NCBI RefSeq assembly: GCF_009829985.1
Contig: NZ_SZZU01000001.1
Coordinates: 62,001-126,000, forward strand
DNA: 64,000 nt
Source of the DNA: Pantoea sp. Aalb
Lineage (GTDB): Bacteria > Pseudomonadota > Gammaproteobacteria > Enterobacterales > Enterobacteriaceae
Direction: 5' to 3'
The notes under the pieces were generated by a model, which had not been told where the DNA came from, ran no database searches, and was given only the letters and a program-made list of their open reading frames with translations. A program made the translations under genes and the position numbers. This document shows, in pieces, positions 20,028 to 30,600 of this stretch (within the stretch, counting starts at the first letter, position 1; every line of letters begins with the position of its first letter).

Positions 20028-21437
20028 ACAAACCTCGTGATTTTCGATCCTGACTTATACTTAGTACTTACATTATCATTTTTTTTGCAAAATATATTTA
20101 ATCAATATTACTTATTGTATTATACATATTAATAAATAAAATCATTAAGATGCTTTATTTAAAATAAAGTAATTAATATGCTATTTTATTTAAAATATTG
20201 TATTAATTTGGTAGAAAAATTATTCTTTGGTTTTTGGCTATCTATGAATATTTTATACAATGGTTTTATTCATTTTCATCATAACTAAATAAAAATGGGG
20301 TTTTTTGAATAGATAGTTATTCTTAAAGTCAATTAAAACATTTAAATGTTATTGATGAAATTTAATAAGTTATTTTTTAGAAAGTTTTTTAAATACACAA
20401 AAAATAACTTCATATAATTAGTTTATGAACATAAAAAGATTTTTTTACTTTAATTGTATATGTATAGTTAAGGTGTTTATTTTCTTTTTTTAGATAGTTA
20501 TCTTATAAACAAAATATTTGATTAATTTGATAAATATTAATAATAAACTTCTATATAATTAATTAATGATTTGATTTTTTTATTGTAAAAAGGATATTCT
20601 ATCTAAAATAGTACCTTCTTTGAACAGGTCTACTTATTAAAATAGTAAAATTTTATAATTATTCCATATTGAGATTTTATTAAACTGTTAAAGATGAATA
20701 GTATTTTTATAAGATATTTAATAATTTTAAATAATAATATTTTTGATAATTTTAGCATATTATTTGTGAGTTAGTTATTCAATAAAATAATTAAATACAA
20801 ATATTATTACTTGTCATGTAATTATTTACATAAATTAATTTGATCAAAATCTATAACACATTTATTTATATGTTTGCCGATAAGCGATATTAGAATAATA
20901 AAAAGATCTTACCGTAAGAAAATTAATACATTAATGATATACTTGCTCATAATTACATATTATATAAAACAATAAGCTAATATTTATTATATCTTATCTT
21001 CAGATGTATATATTTATTAAATATCTAAATATCTAAATATCTAAATATCTAAATATCTCTAATTTAAAATAAAAAACTATTATTAAAACTATAAACAATT
21101 TTATATATAATATTCTAGTTAGAATAAGCACTAATCGTACTAAAAATTTTAAGGTAATAACAATTTTACAAACATATACAATACAATATTAATTTTATTT
21201 TTAGCTACTTACTTATCTTTTCATTAGAAATCTTACTAGATATTATTTTAAAGAAGAAATCAAAGCTGTAGTGAATTCTTCATATATTGTTCATGATTAG
21301 AGTAAACAATAAAATTAGGATAATAAACATGTAAAATAAATAATTATTTTGTTGTTTTATTCTTATTCATTTTAAAGAAAACATATATAGAAGAACAGAC
21401 TATTTCTAATTTAATAGAATACAAGGAATATAACCCC
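20028..21437. other. 1.4-kb aroP-aceE spacer; pdhR absent
   Basis: E. coli has pdhR here, the repressor of the pyruvate dehydrogenase operon. No open frame of useful size is present on either strand. The DNA is very AT-rich and carries a five-copy 8-base tandem repeat near 21019. A short stretch at about 21230-21295 lies where the pdhR end would be, but its translation matches PdhR too weakly to call. The aroP and aceE promoters must lie in this spacer. Confidence 0.5.
21019..21058. repeat. Tandem repeat, 5 x aaatatct
   Basis: Five perfect head-to-tail copies of the 8-base unit aaatatct lie about 380 bases upstream of aceE in a gene-free stretch. It looks like a slippage-generated microsatellite. 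No role is evident. Confidence 0.9.
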
Positions 21438-24101
21438 ATGTCAGAAAAGTTTCAAAATGACATGGATCCGATCGAAACTCGTGAATGGTTACAATCGATC
21501 GAATCGGTCATACATGAAGAAGGGGCTGAGCGTGCACAGTACTTGATTAATCAGGTATTAAATTTTGCACGTAAAAGTGGTGTGAAAATTTTAGGAAATT
21601 CTCCTGTAGTAAGTAATTATATTAATACTATTGCTGTTGAAGATGAACCAGAGTATGCAGGAAATATTTTTATTGAACGTCGCATTCGTTCTGCAGTTCG
21701 TTGGAATGCAATTATGTCAGTTTTACGAGCTTCAAAGAAAAATTTAGATTTAGGGGGTCATCTTTCTTCTTTTCAATCCTCTGCAACCATTTATGAAGTA
21801 TGCTTTAATCATTTTTTTCGTGCACGTAATCATATAGATGGTGGAGATCTTGTTTATTTTCAAGGTCATATTGCACCAGGTATTTATTCACGTGCTTTCC
21901 TAGAAGGTCGTTTAACTGAAGAACAAATGAATAATTTTCGTCAAGAAATATATGGTAATGGACTTTCTTCTTATCCTCATCCTAAATTGATGCCTAATTT
22001 TTGGCAATTCCCTACTGTTTCAATGGGTTTAGGTCCTTTAAATGCAATATATCAAGCAAAGTTTTTAAAATACTTACACCATCGTGGTCTAAAAGATACT
22101 ACAAGACAAACGGTTTATGCTTTTCTTGGCGATGGTGAAATGGATGAACCAGAATCAAAAGGTGCTATAACTATAGCAACTAGAGAGCAGTTAGATAACT
22201 TAGTTTTTATTATTAATTGTAATCTACAGCGACTAGATGGTCCAGTTACTGGTAATGGAAAAATCATTAATGAACTAGAAGGTATTTTTATTGGTGCAGG
22301 ATGGAACGTAATTAAAGTTATATGGGGTAGTCGTTGGGATAAATTACTAAAAGAAGATACTAGTGGAAAACTTATTCAATTAATGAACGAAACTGTAGAT
22401 GGGGATTATCAAACATTTAAATCTCGTGATGGTTCTTATGTACGTAAAAATTTTTTTGGCAAATATCCAGAAACCACAAAATTAGTACAGAATTGGACAG
22501 ATGAAGATATTTTCTCTTTAAATCGAGGTGGTCATGATCCTAAAAAGATTTATGCAGCACTAAAAAAAGCTCAAGAAACAAAAAATCAGCCAACTGTAAT
22601 TTTGGCACATACTATTAAAGGATATGGTATGGGAGAAACAGCTGAAGGAAAGAATATAGCTCATCAAGTAAAAAAAATAAATATGGAAGGTATTCGTCAT
22701 ATCCATAAAAGGTTTAATGTACCAATAGCTGATGATAAAATAGATAGTCTTCCATATGTAACCTTTAAAAAAGGCTCAGAAGAATATAACTATTTACATA
22801 ATCAACGTGAAAAATTAGGTGGCTATTTACCAAGCCGTCAAACAAAATTTACTGAAAAATTAAAAATTCCATCTTTAGAAGAATTTAATTCTTTATTACA
22901 AGAACAAAAAAAAGATATATCAACTACAATGGCTTTTGTCCGAGCATTAAATGTAATGTTAAAAAACAAGTCGATAAAAGATCGACTTGTTCCAATCTTA
23001 GCAGATGAAGCTCGTACTTTTGGTATGGAAAGTCTATTTCGTCAAATTGGTATTTATAGCTCAAATGGTCAACAATATACTCCTCAGGATTGCGAGCAGC
23101 TTGCTTATTATAAAGAAGACGAAAAAGGGCAAATTTTACAAGAAGGTATCAATGAAATGGGAGCAGGTTCATCTTGGTTGGCAGCTGCAACCTCTTACAG
23201 TACTAACAATTTACCTATGATTCCTTTTTATATATATTATTCTATGTTTGGTTTTCAACGTATTGGAGATTTAATTTGGCTAGCAAGTGATCAGCAAGCA
23301 CGAGGATTTTTAATTGGTGGAACGTCTGGTCGTACTACTTTAAATGGTGAAGGTCTTCAGCATGAAGATGGACACAGTCATATTCAGTCTCTTACAATCC
23401 CGAATTGTATTTCCTATGATCCATCATATGCATATGAAATCGCTGTTATTATGCATGATGGATTAATACGTATGTATGGTGAAGCACAGGAAAATATATA
23501 TTATTATATAACTACTTTAAACGAAAATTATCACATGCCAGCAATGTTAAAAGGTATGGAAGAAGGAATACGTAAAGGTATTTATAAATTAGAAACTTTA
23601 GATGGTAATATAGCTAAAGTACAGCTTCTTGGTTCAGGTTCTATTTTACGTCACGTACGTAAAGCAGCTCAGATATTAGCAAAAGATTATGGTATTGGCT
23701 CTGATGTTTATAGTGTCACTTCTTTTACTGAATTAGCTCGTAATGGTCAAGATTGTGAACGTTGGAATATGTTACATCCCAATGAAAAACCAAGAATACC
23801 TTATATAACTCAAATACTAAGTGATGCACCAGCAATTGCATCAACTGATTATATAAAATTATTTGCTGAGCAAGTACGTCATTATGTACCTGCTAATTAT
23901 CATGTGTTAGGAACAGATGGTTTTGGTCGTTCTGATAGCCGTAAAAATTTGCGTCATTACTTTGAAGTCGATGAATCATATGTTGTTGTTGCTGCTTTAA
24001 GTCAACTTGCTAATATAAATCAAATAGATAAAAAATTAGTAATGGAAGCAATTAATAAATTCAAAATTAATTCTAATAATATTAATCCACGTCTGGTTTA
24101 A
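21438..24101 (+). CDS. aceE: Pyruvate dehydrogenase E1 component
   Basis: AceE is the thiamine-diphosphate enzyme that decarboxylates pyruvate and passes the acetyl group to the lipoyl arm of AceF. It has 887 residues, the same as E. coli, and is homodimeric E1 type. The ThDP/Mg motif runs from FLGDGEMDEPESKGAI to INCNLQRLDGPVTGN (residues about 228-265). The loop IKGYGMGETAEGKNIAHQVK near 400 and GTSGRTTLNGEGLQHEDGHS near 640 carry active-site histidines, and GTDGFGRSDSR is near the C-terminus. A good aagga site precedes the ATG. It heads an aceE-aceF-lpd cluster, with its usual repressor gene pdhR missing. Confidence 0.99.
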   Translation: MSEKFQNDMDPIETREWLQSIESVIHEEGAERAQYLINQVLNFARKSGVKILGNSPVVSNYINTIAVEDEPEYAGNIFIERRIRSAVRWNAIMSVLRASKKNLDLGGHLSSFQSSATIYEVCFNHFFRARNHIDGGDLVYFQGHIAPGIYSRAFLEGRLTEEQMNNFRQEIYGNGLSSYPHPKLMPNFWQFPTVSMGLGPLNAIYQAKFLKYLHHRGLKDTTRQTVYAFLGDGEMDEPESKGAITIATREQLDNLVFIINCNLQRLDGPVTGNGKIINELEGIFIGAGWNVIKVIWGSRWDKLLKEDTSGKLIQLMNETVDGDYQTFKSRDGSYVRKNFFGKYPETTKLVQNWTDEDIFSLNRGGHDPKKIYAALKKAQETKNQPTVILAHTIKGYGMGETAEGKNIAHQVKKINMEGIRHIHKRFNVPIADDKIDSLPYVTFKKGSEEYNYLHNQREKLGGYLPSRQTKFTEKLKIPSLEEFNSLLQEQKKDISTTMAFVRALNVMLKNKSIKDRLVPILADEARTFGMESLFRQIGIYSSNGQQYTPQDCEQLAYYKEDEKGQILQEGINEMGAGSSWLAAATSYSTNNLPMIPFYIYYSMFGFQRIGDLIWLASDQQARGFLIGGTSGRTTLNGEGLQHEDGHSHIQSLTIPNCISYDPSYAYEIAVIMHDGLIRMYGEAQENIYYYITTLNENYHMPAMLKGMEEGIRKGIYKLETLDGNIAKVQLLGSGSILRHVRKAAQILAKDYGIGSDVYSVTSFTELARNGQDCERWNMLHPNEKPRIPYITQILSDAPAIASTDYIKLFAEQVRHYVPANYHVLGTDGFGRSDSRKNLRHYFEVDESYVVVAALSQLANINQIDKKLVMEAINKFKINSNNINPRLV

Positions 24102-24114
24102 GAGGTAAAGAGTC

Positions 24115-25332
24115 ATGGCAATAGAAGTTAAAGTGCCAGATATTGGATCAGACGAAGTCGAAGTCACAGAGATTCTGGTAAAGGTTGGTGATAAAGTTGA
24201 AGCTGAACAGTCACTTATTACTGTAGAAGGAGATAAAGTATCAATGGAATTACCAATACCTTTTAACGGTATTGTAAAAGAAATAAAAGTGACTATTGGA
24301 GATAAAGTGAGTACTGGATCACTTCTCATGTTATGCGAACAAGAAATTACTTCTATAAATTCTTCAAAAAATAACTTAAAAGATACTCACTATTTTAAAA
24401 GTAATTCTTATGTACATGCTACACCTATGATTCGTCGTTTGGCTCGTGAATTTGGTATTAATTTAGCAAAAATAAATGGTACTGGTCGTAAAAAACGAAT
24501 TGTAAAAGAAGATTTACAAAATTATGTAATAAATATTATTAAAAATTCTGAATCATCAACAATTAGTGAACAAAAGAATGTAATTAATCGAAATATAATA
24601 CCATGGCCAAAAATAAATTTTCGTAAATTTGGTGAAATTAAAGAAATAAATTTAAGTCGTATACAAAAAAATGCTGGTGATAATTTAAGTCGTAACTGGA
24701 TAATTATACCACATGTAACTCATTTTGATAAGGCTGATATAACTGATTTAGAAGAATTTCGTAAAATACAGAATGATGAAGCAAAAAAACGCGAGATAGA
24801 TTTAAAGTTAACGCCTGTTGTATTTATCATGAAAGCTGTTGCTGTAGTATTAGAACATATGCCTCGTTTCAACAGCTCATTATCTATAGATGGAGAAAAA
24901 TTAATTTTAAAAAAATACATTAATATTGGTGTAGCAATAGATACACCAAATGGTTTAGTTGTTCCAGTATTTAAGGATGTTAATAAAAAAAGTATTACTG
25001 AACTTGCTAGTGAGTTAATATCAACTTCAAAAAAAGCACGTAATGGTATGTTAACGGCTAGTGATATGCAAGGTGGTTGTTTTACTATTTCTAGTCTTGG
25101 TAGTCTTGGCACAACTAATTTTACACCAATAATTAATGCACCGGAAGTAGCTATTCTTGGTATTTCTAAGTTTTCAATAGAACCATCCTGGAATGGCAAA
25201 GAATTCATACCTCGTTTAATGATGCCAATTTCCCTGTCTTTTGATCACCGTGTAATAGACGGTGCTGATGGTGCACGCTTTATTACTATTATTAATAGTA
25301 TATTATCAGATATTCGTCGTTTAGTAATGTAA
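24115..25332 (+). CDS. aceF: Pyruvate dehydrogenase E2, dihydrolipoamide acetyltransferase, single lipoyl domain
   Basis: AceF forms the core of the pyruvate dehydrogenase complex and moves acetyl groups to CoA. It has 405 residues against 630 in E. coli. Only one lipoyl domain is present (residues about 1-75), with the modified lysine at residue 41 in [12 protein letters not shown]. coli has three. The peripheral-subunit-binding domain is around residues 100-140 ([20 protein letters not shown]). The catalytic domain occupies the rest, with the active-site motif [12 protein letters not shown] (His378, Asp382). It lies 13 bases after aceE with an aagaggtaaag site. The reading frame is intact, so this looks like streamlining rather than decay. 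Confidence 0.97.
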   Translation: MAIEVKVPDIGSDEVEVTEILVKVGDKVEAEQSLITVEGDKVSMELPIPFNGIVKEIKVTIGDKVSTGSLLMLCEQEITSINSSKNNLKDTHYFKSNSYVHATPMIRRLAREFGINLAKINGTGRKKRIVKEDLQNYVINIIKNSESSTISEQKNVINRNIIPWPKINFRKFGEIKEINLSRIQKNAGDNLSRNWIIIPHVTHFDKADITDLEEFRKIQNDEAKKREIDLKLTPVVFIMKAVAVVLEHMPRFNSSLSIDGEKLILKKYINIGVAIDTPNGLVVPVFKDVNKKSITELASELISTSKKARNGMLTASDMQGGCFTISSLGSLGTTNFTPIINAPEVAILGISKFSIEPSWNGKEFIPRLMMPISLSFDHRVIDGADGARFITIINSILSDIRRLVM

Positions 25333-25495
25333 ATTACATTTGTATTCTTACTTTCTTACTAATATTAAACTGAATATTGATTCAAAGTTAATGTTCTTAT
25401 AATTTCGTTAATAGTTTTATAAATTTTACTAATATATAAATAATTAAAAATAGAAATATTATTTATCACTATAAATGTAATCTGGGGTATTTATA

Positions 25496-26923
25496 ATGAA
25501 TACGGAAATAACAACTCAAGTTTTGGTGCTTGGATCAGGACCTGCAGGTTATTCTGCAGCTTTCCGTTGCGCTGATTTAGGTTTAAAAACCATATTAGTA
25601 GAAAGATACAGTAAACTAGGTGGTGTTTGTCTAAATGTAGGATGTATTCCTTCAAAAGCATTATTACATATTGCAAAAGTAATTGAAGAAACGAAATGTC
25701 TTGAAAAACAAGGAGTATTCTTTGGTTCTCCTTTAATAGATATAAGTAAGATTAGAATATGGAAAGAAAAAGTTATTGATCATATTACTAGTAATTTATC
25801 CAAAATGGCAAAAAGCCGTAACATAAATATAATTAATGGTTTTGGTGAATTTATTAATTCAAATACATTATTAGTAAAAAACAAAATTAACGATACTGTT
25901 ACTATTGATTTTGATAATGCTATTATCGCAGCTGGTTCTAATCCTACTAAGCTTTCTTTTATACCGTATGATGATCCACGTGTATGGGATTCTACTTCTG
26001 CTTTAGCGTTAAAAGAAATACCTAACCGTATTTTAATAATTGGCGGTGGTATTATTGGTTTAGAAATGGGTACAGTCTATCATGCATTGGGTTCAGAAAT
26101 AGACATAGTTGAAATGCTAGATTGGATTATTCCGACTGCAGATAAAGATATTATGAAAATATTTACTAAAAATATTAGTAAAAAATTTAAATTAATGATG
26201 GGAACGAAAATAATTAATGTTGAATCAAAAAAAGATGGTATTTACGTTACATTACAAAACCAGGAATCTTCTCCGATATGTAAGTGTTACGATATAATAT
26301 TAGTTGCAATTGGTCGTACTCCAAACACTAAATATTTGAATTTATGTAAAGCTGGAATTAAAGTTAATGAAAGAGGATTTATTGTTGTTGATAAACAAAT
26401 GCGTACTAATATACCCCATATTTATGCAATTGGTGATATCGTCGGTCAACCAATGCTAGCTCATAAAGGTATACATGAAGGTCATGTAGCGGCTGAAGTG
26501 ATATCAGGACTTAAACATTACTTTGATCCAAAAGCAATTCCATCAATATCATATACTCATCCTGAAGTAGCATGGGTAGGTTTAACAGAAAAACAAGCTA
26601 AAGAGAAAAATATAAATTATGAGGTATCTATTTTCCCTTGGATTGCTTCAGGTCGAGCTATTGCTTCTGATTGTACAGAAGGTATAACCAAACTAATTTT
26701 TGATAAAGATAGTAATTGTATAATTGGTGGTGCAATTATTGGAAATAATGGCGGTGAATTATTAGGTCAAATTGGTTTAGCAATTGAAATGAATTGTGAT
26801 GCAGAGGATATTGCTTTAACAATTTCTGCTCATCCAACTTTACATGAATCTATTGGCTTAGCTGCTCAATTATTTAAAGGTAGTATAACTGATTTACCTA
26901 ACTCAAAAGCAAAAAATAGATAA
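25496..26923 (+). CDS. lpd: Dihydrolipoamide dehydrogenase (E3)
   Basis: Lpd is the FAD flavoprotein that reoxidises dihydrolipoamide in the pyruvate and 2-oxoglutarate dehydrogenase complexes. It has 475 residues (E. coli 474). The FAD motif VLGSGPAGYSAAFRCADLG is at the N-terminus and the redox disulphide is in GGVCLNVGCIPSKALLH (Cys45, Cys50). The NAD motif is ILIIGGGIIGLEMGTVYHAL near residue 177, the second FAD motif is IYAIGDIVGQPMLAHKG, and the catalytic His-Glu pair lies in SAHPTLHESIG near 444. It follows aceF after 163 bases. It would probably be shared by any other lipoyl complexes. Confidence 0.98.
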   Translation: MNTEITTQVLVLGSGPAGYSAAFRCADLGLKTILVERYSKLGGVCLNVGCIPSKALLHIAKVIEETKCLEKQGVFFGSPLIDISKIRIWKEKVIDHITSNLSKMAKSRNINIINGFGEFINSNTLLVKNKINDTVTIDFDNAIIAAGSNPTKLSFIPYDDPRVWDSTSALALKEIPNRILIIGGGIIGLEMGTVYHALGSEIDIVEMLDWIIPTADKDIMKIFTKNISKKFKLMMGTKIINVESKKDGIYVTLQNQESSPICKCYDIILVAIGRTPNTKYLNLCKAGIKVNERGFIVVDKQMRTNIPHIYAIGDIVGQPMLAHKGIHEGHVAAEVISGLKHYFDPKAIPSISYTHPEVAWVGLTEKQAKEKNINYEVSIFPWIASGRAIASDCTEGITKLIFDKDSNCIIGGAIIGNNGGELLGQIGLAIEMNCDAEDIALTISAHPTLHESIGLAAQLFKGSITDLPNSKAKNR

Positions 26924-27276
26924 TTATACTGATATAAATCATTTATTTAATAAATAACTATCAAATACTTTTAGTAAAAAGTTAAATAATATTTAACAAT
27001 GTATTTTATATAAAAAAATTTTAACTAAATATTAATAATTTTAAAATAATTTATTCTGTGTTATATGCAGATAATTATCTTATATTGATATTTCTAATTA
27101 TATATTTTACTATTTTTTTATCAATTAAACTGATAAATTCATGAATAAATTAATTATATTTATGAATTAATCTAATTAATTCATAAATTATTTATTAAAT
27201 AAAACATTTTAAAATATTTAGTAGATTAAAATTTAATAAATCAAGAGATACAAAATAAAAAGATAAGGAAAAAATT
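26924..27276. other. 353-base lpd-acnB spacer
   Basis: E. coli has yacH here in the opposite direction; nothing of it is visible. The spacer is AT-rich, contains a 14-base perfect inverted repeat at 27158-27188, and presumably holds the acnB promoter. I see no short ORF worth calling. Confidence 0.5.
27158..27188. repeat. 14-base inverted repeat upstream of acnB
   Basis: The arm atttatgaattaat and its exact complement are separated by three bases (cta) and followed by a T-rich run. It lies about 90 bases before the acnB start and 235 after lpd. It may be the lpd terminator or an operator-like palindrome. Only two G-C pairs occur in the stem. Confidence 0.5.
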
Positions 27277-29877
27277 GTGTTACAAGCATACCGTAAACAT
27301 GTTGCCGAACGAGCTGCGCAGGGTATTCTTCCTAAACCATTAGATGTAAGCCAAATGAAAGAGTTGACTGAATTATTGAAAAAACCACCAGCTGGTGAAG
27401 AAAATTTTCTTCTAGATCTAATCATTAATCGAATTCCACCTGGTGTTGCTGAGGCAGCTTACATAAAAGCAAAATTCTTAATAGATATTGCAAAAAATAA
27501 CACATATTCCCCTTTGATTACTTGTAAAAAAGCAGTAGAAATTTTAGGTACTATGCAAGGAGGTTATAATATTATTGGACTTATTGACATGCTTGATGAC
27601 GAATTATTTGCACCAATCGCGTCTGAATCTCTTTCTCACACAATTTTAATATTTGATAATTTTTATAAAATTGAACAGAAAGCTAAAGATGGCAATATTT
27701 ATGCTAAAAAAATTATTAGTTCATGGGCTCATGCTGAGTGGTTCCTAAAAAGACCGAAATTAGAAGAAAAAATTACAGTAACTGTATTTAAAGTAATAGG
27801 TGAAAGTACTACTGATGACCTTTCTCCTGCACAAGATGCATGGTCACGACCAGATATTCCCCTACATGCATTATCAATGCTAAAAAATCCACGTAAAGGT
27901 ATCAAACCAGATCATGCAGGTTATATTGGACCAATAAAACAAATTCAAAGACTTCAAAATAAAGGTTTTCCATTAGCTTATGTTGGAGATATAATAGGCA
28001 CTGGTTCGTCTCGCAAATCTGCTACTAATTCAGTTCTTTGGTTTATGGGGAAAAACATTCCTTATGTTCCAAATAAAAAGAATGGTGGTATATGTTTAGG
28101 TAATAAAATTTCTCCAATTTTCTTTAATACTATGCAAGATGCTGGAGCTTTACCAATAGAATTAGAAGTTGATTGTTTAAATATGGGAGACGTTATTGAT
28201 ATTTACCCATATAGAGGAGAAGTACATATTTATAATACGGATGAATTATTAATCACTTTTAAATTGAAAAATGAAATTATACTAGATGCAGTTCGTGCAG
28301 GAGGACGTATACCATTGATTATTGGTCGTAGTTTAACTTCTAAGGCCCGTAAATCACTTGGTTTATCATCTGAAAGCAATATCTTTATAAGAAAAAAAAT
28401 AACGAAAATTAATAATAATGGTTTCTCTCTTGCTCAAAAAATAGTCGGCCGAGCTTGTGATGTAGAAGGTATTCATCCTGGTATTTATTGTGAACCAAAA
28501 ATAAGTTCTATTGGTTCACAAGATACTACTGGTCCTATGACTCGTGATGAATTAAACGATCTAGCATGTCTTAAATTCTCTGCAGATCTAATTATACAGT
28601 CTTTTTGTCATACTGCTGCTTATCCTAAACCAATTGATTTAAATACGCAACATACCTTACCTAACTTTATTAAACAACGCGGAGGAATATCACTACGCCC
28701 TGGTGATGGAATTATTCATAGTTGGTTAAATCGTATGCTATTACCAGATACTGTTGGCACTGGTGGTGATTCTCATACTCGTTTCCCTATTGGAATCTCT
28801 TTTCCAGCAGGTTCTGGACTAGTAGCTTTTGCTGCTACAACCGGTATAATGCCGCTTGATATGCCAGAATCAGTTTTAGTACGCTTTAAAGGTGAAATTC
28901 AACCAGGTATTACTTTACGTGATTTAGTTCATTCTATACCTCTTTATGCAATCAAACAAGGTTTGCTTACTATTGAAAAAAAGAATAAAAAAAATATTTT
29001 TTCTGGTCGTATAATAGAGATAGAAGGGTTACCTAAATTAAAATTGGAACAAGCATTTGAATTAACTAATGCTTCTGCTGAACGATCTGCAGCAGCTTCT
29101 GTCATTAAATTAGATAAAGAGCCAATTATAGAATATCTTAATTCAAATCTTGTATTACTAAAATGGATGATTTTTGAAGGCTACGGAGATCGTTCTACTT
29201 TAGAACGTCGTATTAAAAACATGAAAGCATGGTTAGCAGAACCAAATCTCATAGAAGCTGATAAAAACGTAGATTATGCTGCTATAATAACTATTAATTT
29301 ATCAGAAATAAAAGAACCTATTTTATGTGTTCCAAATGATCCAGATAATGTACATTTATTATCTGATGTACAAGGTGAAAAGATTAATGAAGTGTTTATT
29401 GGTTCATGTATGACTAATATTAGTCACTTTCGCATTGTTGGTGAATTATTAAATAATTATAAAAAAAAATTATTAACTCGCATGTGGTTAGCACCTCCAA
29501 CTAAAATGGATATGGTTCAATTAGTTGAAGAAGGTTATTATAATATTTTTGTAAAAAGTGGTGCACGTATTGAGATTCCTGGATGTGCACTCTGCATGGG
29601 CAATCAAGCACGTGTAAATAATAATGCAACAGTAGTTTCTACGTCTACTCGTAATTTCCCTAATCGTTTAGGTATGGGCGCTAATGTGTATCTATCTTCC
29701 GCAGAAGTAGCTACAGTTTCATCATTATTAGGTAAGCTACCTACTCCTAACGAGTATTGGAAATTTATATCAAAACTTAATAAAAATTTAACTAATATTA
29801 ATAATTATCTTAATTTTAATCAATTAAAAGAATATGCTAATAAAGCGAAAAAAGTAATATTTACTATACCATTATAA
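27277..29877 (+). CDS. acnB: Bifunctional aconitate hydratase 2 / 2-methylisocitrate dehydratase
   Basis: AcnB is a 4Fe-4S enzyme that interconverts citrate and isocitrate. It has 866 residues (E. coli 865). It starts at GTG with an ataagga ribosome site about 6 bases upstream and begins MLQAYRKHVAERAAQGILPK, the AcnB HEAT-like domain. The swivel-domain motif GTGSSRKSATNSVLWFMG is near residue 245, PDTVGTGGDSHTRFPIGISF is near 490, and the cluster-ligand cysteines are in GSCMTNISHFR (about residue 710) and CALCMGNQ (about 769). The full-length intact frame indicates a selected function. No other TCA-cycle gene is in the window. Confidence 0.98.
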   Translation: MLQAYRKHVAERAAQGILPKPLDVSQMKELTELLKKPPAGEENFLLDLIINRIPPGVAEAAYIKAKFLIDIAKNNTYSPLITCKKAVEILGTMQGGYNIIGLIDMLDDELFAPIASESLSHTILIFDNFYKIEQKAKDGNIYAKKIISSWAHAEWFLKRPKLEEKITVTVFKVIGESTTDDLSPAQDAWSRPDIPLHALSMLKNPRKGIKPDHAGYIGPIKQIQRLQNKGFPLAYVGDIIGTGSSRKSATNSVLWFMGKNIPYVPNKKNGGICLGNKISPIFFNTMQDAGALPIELEVDCLNMGDVIDIYPYRGEVHIYNTDELLITFKLKNEIILDAVRAGGRIPLIIGRSLTSKARKSLGLSSESNIFIRKKITKINNNGFSLAQKIVGRACDVEGIHPGIYCEPKISSIGSQDTTGPMTRDELNDLACLKFSADLIIQSFCHTAAYPKPIDLNTQHTLPNFIKQRGGISLRPGDGIIHSWLNRMLLPDTVGTGGDSHTRFPIGISFPAGSGLVAFAATTGIMPLDMPESVLVRFKGEIQPGITLRDLVHSIPLYAIKQGLLTIEKKNKKNIFSGRIIEIEGLPKLKLEQAFELTNASAERSAAASVIKLDKEPIIEYLNSNLVLLKWMIFEGYGDRSTLERRIKNMKAWLAEPNLIEADKNVDYAAIITINLSEIKEPILCVPNDPDNVHLLSDVQGEKINEVFIGSCMTNISHFRIVGELLNNYKKKLLTRMWLAPPTKMDMVQLVEEGYYNIFVKSGARIEIPGCALCMGNQARVNNNATVVSTSTRNFPNRLGMGANVYLSSAEVATVSSLLGKLPTPNEYWKFISKLNKNLTNINNYLNFNQLKEYANKAKKVIFTIPL

Positions 29878-30600
29878 AAAATATATAATTTTTTATGCTT
29901 AGTTTACTATGCTAATGTTTAATTTATTGATTATGTGTTTTGTTTACATTATTGTTAATCTAACTTATGAATTATGTTCATTAACAAAAAAAATTTTTTT
30001 CATATATTCTTATCTGCATTATTAAACTATTAATTAATATAGATTAAAGTTGATTACAATCAATATTAAAAACAACTAAAATATTTTAATTAAAAATATT
30101 TGAGAATCATTACTAAAATATTTCTTTTTTTCTTTCATTTGTTTTTTAAAAAAGAAGAAGAGTAATTTTGTATTATCAAAAGAAAGTTATAACTATTAAT
30201 TTCTCATGTATAGGATAAGTGTCTATATGTATATTAATTTTACGTAACTTTACTATTTTAAAATAATGTAAAAAAATTAATACATTCATATTTATGAGAA
30301 TATATACTTTAAATATGCATAAAGTAATCTGCATAAAGAAAAATATAACTATATTATCATATAATTATATTTTGTAAATTGATTACATTTGTAAAATTTT
30401 AAAAAGTAGATAATTATATTCTTTAAATTATGTATAAGTTTATTAAAATAATAAGATTTAAATAGTATTTTATTGTAGTACATTTTATATCCTATCGAAT
30501 TTTATTAATTAATTTAATAAATATATTATCTATTGGATACTTTGTATGTTAAATATATTCTCAATTAATTCTATAATTATAGAAAGGTACGGTGTTTACA
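29878..30600. other. 723-base acnB-yadG spacer
   Basis: E. coli carries yacL, speD, speE, cueO, gcd, hpt and can between these genes. None is present and I could not read any remnant in the stretches I translated. The DNA is AT-rich with stops in every frame. It should hold the yadG promoter; I do not see a convincing one. Confidence 0.45.

Noticed and set aside
21220..21300. Possible C-terminal relic of pdhR
   Set aside because: Location fits, but the translated similarity to PdhR is only a few residues and not above what chance would give.
24720..25208. 162-codon minus-strand frame opposite aceF
   Set aside because: It lies wholly within the E2 catalytic domain on the other strand and has no recognisable motif or ribosome site.
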